In this document: piece by piece, positions 24,930 through 32,589 of the stretch | How positions within the stretch are numbered: position 1 is the stretch's first letter | How the letters are laid out: every line of letters starts with the position of its first letter | From: an uncultured Collinsella sp. | Lineage (GTDB): Bacteria; Actinomycetota; Coriobacteriia; Coriobacteriales; Coriobacteriaceae | Length of the DNA stretch: 64,000 bases | Reading direction: 5' to 3' | Assembly (NCBI GenBank): GCA_900544875.1 | Contig: UQWS01000005.1 | Span: 1 to 64,000 of the forward strand | The notes under the pieces: generated by a model | Seen by the model: only the letters and a program-made list of their open reading frames with translations | Databases searched by the model: none | Told to the model about the DNA's origin: nothing | Program-made: the position numbers and the translations under genes

Positions 24930-27329
24930 ATGGCAGATTCCAGCAAAAAGATGCAGATCGTGTTTGCCTCGGCCGAGTGCGCACCGTTTGTTAAGACCGG
25001 TGGCCTGGGCGACGTAGCGGGCTCGCTGCCTGCGGCACTCGTGCGCGCCGGCGCCGAGGTCATCGTGATGGTGCCCAAGTACGCCACCATCAAGGACGAA
25101 TACAAGGCGCAAATGGAGCACTTTGCCGACTTTTACGTGAGCCTGGGCTGGCGCAATGAGTACTGCGGGCTGGAGAAGCTCGAGCGCGACGGCGTCACCT
25201 ATATGTTCGTGGACAACGAGCGCTACTTTGCGCGCGACTATCCGTACGGCTTCTTTGACGACGGCGAACGCTTTGCGTTCTTCTCCAAGGCCATCACCGA
25301 AAGCCTGCAGCACCTGCCGGCCGGTTTTGAGTGCGACATCCTGCACTGCAACGACTGGCAGACGGCGCTGGCGCCCGTGTTCTTGCGCGAGTTCTACCAG
25401 GGCCTGCCGCTGTACGACCGCGTCAAGACCGTGTTCTCGATCCACAACGTAGCGTTCCAGGGCCAGTTTAGCGACACCGTGATGGAGGACATCCTAGGTG
25501 TGGCGCATATTCCGGCGGCAGCTACGCAGTTGCGTTGCGACGCCTGCAGTATCAACTACATGCTGGGCGCGCTGCACTATGCCGATGCCATCACCACGGT
25601 GAGCCCCACCTATGCGGGCGAGATCCAGACGCCCGAGTTTGGCGAGGGCCTGGACGGCGTGCTGCGCGAGCGCTCCTATGCGCTGCAGGGCATCCTCAAC
25701 GGCATTGACGTGGCGGCCTTTGACCCGGCAACCGACAAGCGCATTGCCGCCAACTACACGGTTGACGACCGTTCCGGCAAGGCCGTGTGCAAGGCCAAGC
25801 TGCAGGAGGAGCTGGGCCTCGAGGTTCGCGACGACCGCCCGCTTATGGTGATGGTCACGCGCCTGACGCGCCAGAAGGGCATGGACCTGGTCATGTACGC
25901 GCTCGACCGCATCCTGTCCGGCGGCGTGCAGGTGGCGGTGCTGGGCACCGGCGACCGCGACTACGAGGACGGCCTGCGCTACTTCCAGGACAAGTACCCC
26001 GGCACCATGGCCGCACGCATCGAATTTGACCCGGCGCTGTCGCAGCGCATGTACGCCGCCGCCGATATGTTCCTGATGCCTTCGAAGTTTGAGCCTTGCG
26101 GTCTGTCGCAGATCATCGCCATGCGCTACGGCACCCTACCCATCGTGCGCGAGACCGGTGGCTTGAAGGACACCGTGATCCCGTATAACGAGTTCACCGG
26201 CGAGGGCACGGGCTTCTCGTTTAGCAACTTTAATGGCGACGAGATGGGCGACGCGGTCTTCCGCGCGGCGCGCCTGTTCTGGGATAACCGTGAGGCATGG
26301 AACAAGCTGGTCACGCAGGCCATGAGCCAGGACTTTAGCTGGACGCGCTCGGCCGACAAGTATCTGGACCTGTACTTCTTTATGCATCCGGAGATTGAGC
26401 GCCCGGCGGCTGTGGAGGCTGCTGCGGCTGTCGAGGAGCCGGTTACTGCTGAGGCCGAGCCCGAGGTTGTGGCTGAGGCCGAGCCGGTTGTTGAGGCACC
26501 CGCTGCTGTTGAGGAGCCCAAGGCCGAGGAGAAGCCGGTTGAGGCTAAACCTGAGGTGAAGGTTGAGGCAGCTCCCGAGGCTGAGGCTAAGCCAGCTGCG
26601 AAGCCTACCGCCAAGAAGACCACGACGCGCAAGACGACGGCCAAGAAGGCTACGACAACCAAGGCCGCTGCCACCAAGACCGCCGCAGCAAAGACGACTA
26701 CCGCCAAGGCAACGACCACGCGCAAGCGCACGACCGCCGCTGCTAAGAAGGCCGCCGAGGCCGAGGCAACCCCCGAGGTAAAGGCCGAGACCGCCACCGC
26801 CGAGGCTAAGCCTGTGGCAAAGGCTCCGGCCAAGTCTGCCGCCAAGAAGACGGCCGCGTCCAAGACCGCGACCACCAAGAAGGCAACGACAGCCAAGAAG
26901 ACCACGGCTACGAAGTCGACGACGACCAAGGCTGCTACGACGAAGGCCGCCGCGAAGACGACCCCGAAAGCAGCCACGACCAAGGCAGCCGCAAAGCCGG
27001 CCGCCAAAGTCGAGGAGACGCACGCCGTGTCCAAGGCCGAGGCAGCTGTCGAGGCAAAGCCGGCCGCCAAGACCACCACGCGCAAGCGCACCACGACGAC
27101 GACCAAAAAGACCACGACCAAGGCTGCTGCCCCCAAGGCAGAAGCTAAGGCCGAGGTAAAGGCCAAGCCAGCTCCGAAGGCCACCGAGGACAAGACCACT
27201 CCGAAGGCTACGGCAAAGACCGAACCCGCCAAGGAGGCTCCGGTCTCCCCCGCTGTTCCGGCCGAGGAAAAGGCCCCGACCAAGAAGACCTCCGTCCGTA
27301 AGGCAACGGCCACCCGCAAGCGCCACTAA
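24930..27329 (+). CDS. glgA: Glycogen synthase with ~310-residue histone-like C-terminal tail
   Basis: Transfers glucose from ADP-glucose to glycogen (GT5). The start is the ATG of MADSSKK, with GGGAGA five bases upstream; an ATG four codons earlier lacks one. The catalytic core is complete: KTGGLGDV at about 22-29 (ADP-glucose site), FSIHNVAFQG, VTRLTRQKGMDL and FEPCGLSQIIAMRYG with its EX7E-type motif. It ends near residue 488. The remaining ~310 residues are low complexity. An Ala/Glu/Val/Pro acidic stretch (about 490-555) leads into long Lys/Ala/Thr arrays (KKTTTRKTTAKKATT, KTAASKTATTKK), punctuated by Glu-rich spacers and ending RKATATRKRH. The tail is not part of the GT5 family; it resembles histone H1 or AlgP-like tails. 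A terminator follows, making glgA the last operon gene. Confidence 0.94.
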   Translation: MADSSKKMQIVFASAECAPFVKTGGLGDVAGSLPAALVRAGAEVIVMVPKYATIKDEYKAQMEHFADFYVSLGWRNEYCGLEKLERDGVTYMFVDNERYFARDYPYGFFDDGERFAFFSKAITESLQHLPAGFECDILHCNDWQTALAPVFLREFYQGLPLYDRVKTVFSIHNVAFQGQFSDTVMEDILGVAHIPAAATQLRCDACSINYMLGALHYADAITTVSPTYAGEIQTPEFGEGLDGVLRERSYALQGILNGIDVAAFDPATDKRIAANYTVDDRSGKAVCKAKLQEELGLEVRDDRPLMVMVTRLTRQKGMDLVMYALDRILSGGVQVAVLGTGDRDYEDGLRYFQDKYPGTMAARIEFDPALSQRMYAAADMFLMPSKFEPCGLSQIIAMRYGTLPIVRETGGLKDTVIPYNEFTGEGTGFSFSNFNGDEMGDAVFRAARLFWDNREAWNKLVTQAMSQDFSWTRSADKYLDLYFFMHPEIERPAAVEAAAAVEEPVTAEAEPEVVAEAEPVVEAPAAVEEPKAEEKPVEAKPEVKVEAAPEAEAKPAAKPTAKKTTTRKTTAKKATTTKAAATKTAAAKTTTAKATTTRKRTTAAAKKAAEAEATPEVKAETATAEAKPVAKAPAKSAAKKTAASKTATTKKATTAKKTTATKSTTTKAATTKAAAKTTPKAATTKAAAKPAAKVEETHAVSKAEAAVEAKPAAKTTTRKRTTTTTKKTTTKAAAPKAEAKAEVKAKPAPKATEDKTTPKATAKTEPAKEAPVSPAVPAEEKAPTKKTSVRKATATRKRH

Positions 27330-27361
27330 TCCGGACGATTAAAACTTAATCCTTAAAGCAA

Positions 27362-27394
27362 AAGAGGGCGTCCCAACCAGGCGCCCTCTTTTTG
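27362..27394 (+). terminator. Terminator of the glycogen operon
   Basis: The stem AGAGGGCG/CGCCCTCT with a short loop is followed by TTTTT, 33 bp after the glgA stop. Confidence 0.88.
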
Positions 27395-27420
27395 GTTGAA
27401 CTTCTGTATTAAAAAGAGGG

Positions 27421-27554
27421 CCGGTTTACTACGACAAAATGGCTCCAGCCGACCACGACGGGTAATCTACGAAATTGGCAACGCCTCTACCTGCGGTTTT
27501 AATATCACCAAAATGACCCTGGTTGAGATCATTCAATTCGTCGTAGTAAACCGG
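27421..27554. repeat. 134-bp element with 15-bp perfect terminal inverted repeats
   Basis: CCGGTTTACTACGAC at 27421-27435 is inverted exactly at 27540-27554, around 104 bp without a convincing gene. It is a MITE-like unit or a small structured RNA. It lies between the glgA terminator and the GH13-GH77 gene. Confidence 0.7.
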
Positions 27555-27618
27555 GTTACTTTTGTTTGGCTACAAATAGTATCGGTATAGGCACATTTGA
27601 ATATCGCGATAATTTGAA

Positions 27619-27661
27619 TGGTAAAACGATTTTCTAGGACAACCGTTCGCCGATGGTAAAC
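27619..27661. promoter_or_regulatory. TGGTAAAAC operator-like sites upstream of GH13-GH77 gene
   Basis: TGGTAAAACG at 27619-27628 (second half-site degenerate) and TGGTAAACG at 27654-27662 repeat the half-site found upstream of glgB. They lie about 100-140 bp before the ATG. A TATACT -10-like box at 27694-27699 follows, without a well-spaced -35. Confidence 0.55.
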
Positions 27662-27760
27662 GGATGTTGTTTATACAGCCTGTGTACAAAAGATATACTT
27701 ACATCCGGTGCATAAAGCCCATGGCCCGCAGGCCGTGATTCTATTGAACTGGACCGTATT

Positions 27761-30700
27761 ATGAGATTGATTCACAACAGCCGTCTGCCGCAGTTTCGTA
27801 CTCCGTTTGGCGCTGTGACCACTGGAACTTCCGTTTCGCTATCGGTGATTTTGGAGGATGCCGACCCCAACCAGGCAACGCTCACCCTGCGCACCTGGGT
27901 CGATGAAATCGGTGAGTCTCTGTATCCCATGACGCACGAGGGCGACGGCATATTTACCGTAGAGCTTGAGTGCACTGAGCCCTGTCTTATCTGGTACAGC
28001 TTTATCTGCAATATCGAAGGCCAGCCCGAGGTACGCCTGGGTGCACCGCAGGGTCGCACCGGTGGCGAGGGTGTGACCTACGACTACGCCGAGGTTCCGT
28101 CCTTCCAGATTACCGTTTACAAGCACCGCGAAGTGCGTCCCGAGTGGTACGAGCGCGGCATGGTCTACCAGATCTTCCCCGATCGCTATGCCCGCGACGA
28201 AAACTGGCGCGAGCGCACGCTTGCCGAAGTTGAAAAACCGCGCAAAGGAATCCAGCGCCGCATGGTCGAGGACTGGAACGAACCGCCCGAGTACGAGCGT
28301 GCCGAAGACGGCTCCATCAAGACCTGGGATTTTTACGGCGGCTCGCTCAAGGGTATCCAAAATGACCTGCCCCGCATTGCTGAGCTAGGCTTTACGGCCA
28401 TCTACCTCAACCCCATCTTTGAGGCCGCGAGCAACCACCGCTACGACACGGCCGACTACACCAAGATCGACCCGATCCTGGGCACCGAGCAGGACTTTAC
28501 CGAGCTGAGCCAGGCAGCCGAGAAGCTGGGCATCTCCATCATCCTGGACGGCGTCTTCAACCACACGGGCGACGATTCGATCTATTTCAACCGCTACGGC
28601 AACTATCCCGGCGTGGGCGCCTGGCAGAGCGAGGATTCACCGTGGCGCGATGCGTTTTACTTCCATGAGGACGGCTCGTATGACTGCTGGTGGGGCGTGG
28701 GCAACATGCCCGCCATCAATGAGAGCTCCAAACTGGTGCGCGAGCGGCTCCTGGGCAAGGACGGCGTGATCCGAAAATGGCTGCGCGCCGGCGCCCATGG
28801 CTGGCGTCTGGACGTGGCCGATGAGCTTTCCGATGACTTCCTGGCCGAGATCAAAAAGGCCGTGCTCGCCGAGAAACCCGATGCGCTGCTGCTCGGCGAA
28901 GTCTGGGAGGACGCCTCCAACAAGATCAGCTATGGCCACCTGCGCCGCTATCTGCAGGGCTCTGAGCTCGACTCTGCCATGGACTACCCCTTCCGCGACA
29001 TGGTCATCGGCTTTTTGATGGGCTACAAGAATGCCTATCAAGCTGCTGAGGACATCGAGACCCTGCGCGAGAACTACCCGCGCGAGGCACTGGCCTGCGC
29101 GCTCAATCTGCTTTCGAGCCACGACCGCCCGCGCATTATCTCGGTGCTCGGCGGTGGCCCCGACGAGTCGCAGCTGCCCGAGAGCGAGCGCAGCAAATGG
29201 CGCCTGGACGAGAACTCGATGGGCCTGGCCAAGAGCCGCTTTTGGTTGGCGACGCTCATGCAGATGACCTTCCCAGGCGTGCCCTCGATCTATTATGGCG
29301 ACGAGTACGGCTTGGAGGGCCTCACCGATCCGGGCAACCGCCGCACCCTGCCGACCAAGGACCAACTCCACGACTTCGATACGCTAGCCATCGTTAAGAA
29401 CGCATCTGCCATTCGCCGCGCGTTACCGTTTATGGTCGATGGCGAGATCAAGGCCTTTGCGCTCAACGACGACGTCTTGGCCTACACCCGCACGGGCAAA
29501 GACGGCGAGGCCGCGACGGTTATCATCAACCGCAGCCTGCGCAATTCGCACTGCGTGACGATCCCGGCGCTCGGCGAATGTGCTAGCGACGTGATCAGCG
29601 GACACGAGTGCGAAATCCACAACGGCACAGTCACGCTCGACTTGTACCCGCTGGGCTCTTCGATCATCTATCACCATGCCGAGAAGCGCCTGCAGGAGCC
29701 GCTCGATCATGGCGCGGGCGTCGTGTGCCACATCACCTCGGTGCCGACCGATGACGGCAAGCCTGGCACGATCGGTGCGCCCACGCGTCGCTTTATCGAC
29801 CATCTGGCCGCCATGGGCATGCGCTACTGGCAGGTCCTGCCCGTCAATCCAACGGACTTCTTCCGCTCCCCCTACGCCGGTCCTTCGGCCTTTGCAGGCA
29901 ATATCGACCTGCTGCCCGAGAGCCACGAGGAGCTGGCTGCCGACTTCGTCACCTGGAAGGCCCGCGGCGGCGAGGATGCCGACCCGCTGTACACGGCGTT
30001 TAAACATCGCAACGCCGACTGGCTCGAGAAGTACTGCGTCTACATGGCGGTAAAGAAGCACTTTGAGGGACTGTCGCGCCACGATTGGCCGGCGGATGTC
30101 GCGCGCTACAACGAGCACCTGATCGATGACGAGCGCTTCCACGACGAGGCAGAGCTGCAGGCGTACATGCAGTATCGCTTTGACCTTGCCTGGTGCGAGC
30201 TCATGAACTATGCACACAAGAAGGGCATCGAGGTCATCGGCGATATCCCGATGTATGTCTCGGACGATTCGGCCGATGCGTGGAGCGAGCCCGAAAACTT
30301 CTGGCTGTCCGATACCGGTAAGGCGATTGAGATTTCGGGCGCGCCGCCCGACAACTTTGCGCCCGAGGGGCAAGTGTGGGGAAACCCCACCTTCCGCTGG
30401 GATCACATGAAGGGAAACGGCTATAGCTGGTGGATGGATCGCTTGCGTCGTGCGTTTTCGCTCTACGACCGTGTGCGCCTGGACCACTTCCTGGGCTTCC
30501 ACAGCTACTTTAGCATCCCTGCCGGCAAGGCCTGTGCCGACGGCCGCTGGCTTGCGGGACCGGGCAAGGACCTGTTCCAGACCGCCTACGACGAGCTGGG
30601 TCCGCTCAACTTTATTGCCGAGGATCTGGGCTATCTAACACCTGGCGTACGCGCGATGGCTTCGACCTGCGGCTTCCCCGGCATGGATGTGCTGGAGTTT

Positions 30701-31057
30701 AGCGACTACGACGTTCGCTGCGGAATTCATCCCACACCGGGCAAGATCCTGTATACCTCGACGCACGACACCTCGACGCTTGCCGGCTGGTGCACGCGCT
30801 CCTTTGCAGGTGGCGACGAGCCGAGCGGCATTGCATTGGCAAGCGAGCTCATGGGCGATGCCCTGGCAAGCGATGCTCCGCTCGTGATGATGCCGCTGCA
30901 GGACGTGCTGGGGCTGGGCGACGACGCGCGTATGAACGTACCGGGCGTGGCCACGGGCAACTGGACTTGGCAGGCTGACGAGGCCGACGTTGCGGCAGCC
31001 GAGGAGAAAACTGCGAAGCTCCTGCGCAGCACCCATAGATTCTGGGGCGAAGCGTGA
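27761..31057 (+). CDS. GH13 alpha-amylase/neopullulanase fused to GH77 4-alpha-glucanotransferase
   Basis: A single 1098-residue protein with two complete catalytic domains. Residues 1-~640 are a neopullulanase/cyclomaltodextrinase-type GH13 enzyme with an N-terminal beta domain. Its active site is D351 in GWRLDVADE, E380 in LLLGEVWED and D455 in LSSHDRPR. Residues ~645-1098 are a MalQ-like GH77 amylomaltase. This half has nucleophile D908 in RLDHFLGF, E954 in AEDLG and D1003 in STHDTS. One half would hydrolyse or debranch maltodextrins and the other disproportionate them, feeding GlgP and glucose. There is no signal peptide, so it is cytoplasmic. No frameshift or stop lies between the halves. 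Operator-like sites shared with glgB lie upstream. Confidence 0.93.
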   Translation: MRLIHNSRLPQFRTPFGAVTTGTSVSLSVILEDADPNQATLTLRTWVDEIGESLYPMTHEGDGIFTVELECTEPCLIWYSFICNIEGQPEVRLGAPQGRTGGEGVTYDYAEVPSFQITVYKHREVRPEWYERGMVYQIFPDRYARDENWRERTLAEVEKPRKGIQRRMVEDWNEPPEYERAEDGSIKTWDFYGGSLKGIQNDLPRIAELGFTAIYLNPIFEAASNHRYDTADYTKIDPILGTEQDFTELSQAAEKLGISIILDGVFNHTGDDSIYFNRYGNYPGVGAWQSEDSPWRDAFYFHEDGSYDCWWGVGNMPAINESSKLVRERLLGKDGVIRKWLRAGAHGWRLDVADELSDDFLAEIKKAVLAEKPDALLLGEVWEDASNKISYGHLRRYLQGSELDSAMDYPFRDMVIGFLMGYKNAYQAAEDIETLRENYPREALACALNLLSSHDRPRIISVLGGGPDESQLPESERSKWRLDENSMGLAKSRFWLATLMQMTFPGVPSIYYGDEYGLEGLTDPGNRRTLPTKDQLHDFDTLAIVKNASAIRRALPFMVDGEIKAFALNDDVLAYTRTGKDGEAATVIINRSLRNSHCVTIPALGECASDVISGHECEIHNGTVTLDLYPLGSSIIYHHAEKRLQEPLDHGAGVVCHITSVPTDDGKPGTIGAPTRRFIDHLAAMGMRYWQVLPVNPTDFFRSPYAGPSAFAGNIDLLPESHEELAADFVTWKARGGEDADPLYTAFKHRNADWLEKYCVYMAVKKHFEGLSRHDWPADVARYNEHLIDDERFHDEAELQAYMQYRFDLAWCELMNYAHKKGIEVIGDIPMYVSDDSADAWSEPENFWLSDTGKAIEISGAPPDNFAPEGQVWGNPTFRWDHMKGNGYSWWMDRLRRAFSLYDRVRLDHFLGFHSYFSIPAGKACADGRWLAGPGKDLFQTAYDELGPLNFIAEDLGYLTPGVRAMASTCGFPGMDVLEFSDYDVRCGIHPTPGKILYTSTHDTSTLAGWCTRSFAGGDEPSGIALASELMGDALASDAPLVMMPLQDVLGLGDDARMNVPGVATGNWTWQADEADVAAAEEKTAKLLRSTHRFWGEA

Positions 31058-31101
31058 TAAAACCCTCGATATAGGGTACAGTTACAGCTGTTTGAATTTT
31101 T

Positions 31102-31123
31102 GCGGGCAGAGCGATCTGCCCGC
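31102..31123 (+). other. Hairpin after GH13-GH77 gene
   Basis: A perfect 9-bp stem GCGGGCAGA/TCTGCCCGC with loop GCGA, followed by only three T. It is a weak terminator or an mRNA-end hairpin before the zinc ribbon gene. Confidence 0.5.
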
Positions 31124-31145
31124 TTTGTGCTGAAAAGGAAGTATT

Positions 31146-31382
31146 ATGGCGCGCTACGATTACAAGTGCACGAGCTGCGGCAACGTGTTTGAGGTTGAGC
31201 ACCCCATGTCCGAGACGCCCGAGGTCGTATGCCCTAGCTGCGGTGCCCCGGCATCCAAGACGTTTTCGGCCAGCGGCATTAAGTTCGACGGCAGCGGTTT
31301 CTACAACACCGACCAGCGCAGTGGCGGCTCCAGCACCAGCGCCACCAGTGGCTGCTGCGCCAACTGCCCGCATAACCACTAG
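31146..31382 (+). CDS. FmdB-family putative regulatory zinc ribbon protein
   Basis: A 78-residue protein with an N-terminal zinc ribbon. MARYDYKCTSCGNVFEVEHP and VVCPSCGAPASKTFS give the two CxxC knuckles of the FmdB/CxxC_CxxC_SSSS family. A Ser/Gly-rich linker leads to a C-terminal CCANCPHNH that may bind another metal. Members are small cytoplasmic proteins of uncertain function, named after a putative regulator of amide metabolism. A strong ribosome site (AAAAGGAAG) precedes the ATG and a terminator follows, so it forms a short unit. Confidence 0.88.
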   Translation: MARYDYKCTSCGNVFEVEHPMSETPEVVCPSCGAPASKTFSASGIKFDGSGFYNTDQRSGGSSTSATSGCCANCPHNH

Positions 31383-31386
31383 TGAC

Positions 31387-31428
31387 AAGCGGCCCCGCGA
31401 TCAAGCCCGATCGCGAGGCCGCTTCTTT
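31387..31428 (+). terminator. Terminator after zinc ribbon gene
   Basis: A 16-bp stem with one mismatch (AAGCGGCC... pairing with ...GGCCGCTT) and a 6-nt loop, followed by CTTT. It starts 5 bp after the stop codon. Confidence 0.8.
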
Positions 31429-31469
31429 ACGCTATAGGTAGCGTATTAATTTTTAATAATTAGCATATT

Positions 31470-32405
31470 TTAAAATCCGCCCATACCAGCAGAATAGGGA
31501 TCGTCACAGGTACCATCGCTATACCAATGAGTAGACCCCACGTAATTGCCATTTTCGTCATAAACATCCATAGTTTTAATGACTACTTTGCCGCCGCCGT
31601 TAGAGGAGCCTCCCGAATAGCCGCTTCCACCAGAATAATTATTACCGCTATAAGAATTGTTGGAATAATTGTTTTGCTGAGAAGCCTGCTGCTGAGTCTG
31701 CGCCACTTCCTCTTGAGTCTTCGCCTCAGCTTCTGCTTTTGCCTTATTTACATCATCAATACGAGTTTGATAACGACTAATCTGTTCATTGATTTGATCA
31801 ATGAACAGATTAGAATCCTTTTTGGCATCTTCAAAAATAAGCTTCTGATTATCTTTATTAGAAATATCATTAAGAAGACCATTGAGGCTATTAATATGCT
31901 GCTGGAGAGAGTCAGTATCTTCAGTAGAATTTACATCAAAATTAACATGGTCAGTTACAGAAGTATTCCACTCATCATTTTGAGCATTACGACAGTCTTA
32001 AATAATGGAATCGTATTTATTGAGCAACTTCGTCCAATCAGGGGAAGTGCCATCCGCATACTTAAAACTGTCATTAGAGATTTCTTTATTCAAAATCTCT
32101 TTATTATTTTGAGCATTTTTAATGGTATCAAGACGTTGCTCAAAAGTTAGTAACCCAGGATCAGCCTTAAAGGCAGCAACACTATCGCTAGCCTTTGAAT
32201 ACAAAACTTCAACCTGCTGATTATGTTCACTACATGCTTGTTTGTAATTGTAACCAGCATAACCACCGACACAACCAGCAATGAGCAAAGCAACAATACC
32301 GGCACCAATAATTACCCGCTTTTTAATCGAAGAATTCTCAACCTCTTCATTTTCCTGAGTATTATCTTCAGGATTGTCAATCTTGTCACTATTAAGATCG
32401 TTCAT
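31470..32405 (-). pseudogene. AT-rich membrane-anchored coiled-coil protein gene broken by one in-frame TAA
   Basis: The ORF at 31998-32405 (135 aa) and the one at 31470-31706 are the same reading frame. Between them the frame is open without any other stop, so one gene of 311 codons is interrupted only by TAA at 31998-32000; a CAA to TAA change is the simplest explanation. The protein has an acidic N-terminus and a single hydrophobic helix (VIIGAGIVALLIAGCVGGYAG, ~residues 31-51). Long Asn/Gln/Lys/Asp-rich helical segments likely form a coiled coil, then a Ser/Gly/Asn/Tyr tail (NNSYSGNNYSGG) and a short C-terminal beta motif (MDVYDENGNYVGSTHWYSDG). GAGGGG precedes the ATG. It is markedly more AT-rich than its neighbours, suggesting recent transfer. 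I do not recognise the family. Confidence 0.75.
31777..31813. repeat. 37-bp perfect palindrome inside the broken gene
   Basis: Two 17-bp arms beginning CTAATCTG and ending CAGATTAG, with a 3-bp spacer, are exactly complementary. They lie within the coding frame, over residues reading NLFIDQINEQIS, and no T-run follows on either strand. Confidence 0.85.
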
Positions 32406-32516
32406 TTTAACCCCTCAATATTAAATCTGCGAGCGGTTCATGCATCCAGAAACTTACCAAACCCAACCGCTTACTTTCATACCCGATTTATTAATCCCAG
32501 TTCCAGAAAAATCCTG

Positions 32517-32583
32517 AGTTGCGGTGAAATAAGGACTGTTTGGCGGGTAGAAGCCGCTATTCAATCCCTATTTCACCGCAACT
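32517..32583 (-). repeat. 67-bp palindromic element, copy 1
   Basis: The ends AGTTGCGGTGAAATA and TATTTCACCGCAACT are a 15-bp perfect inverted repeat. It begins 6 bp past the rsmB stop. A second copy, also 67 bp, lies at 48843-48909. Aligned in reverse orientation without gaps they share about 45 of 67 bases, with the termini most conserved. Confidence 0.8.
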
Positions 32584-32589
32584 TAGTAG

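Noticed and set aside
26126..27326. Two long minus-strand frames opposite the GlgA tail
   Set aside because: They arise because the repetitive Lys/Ala/Thr codons contain no stops on the other strand; low complexity with no domain.
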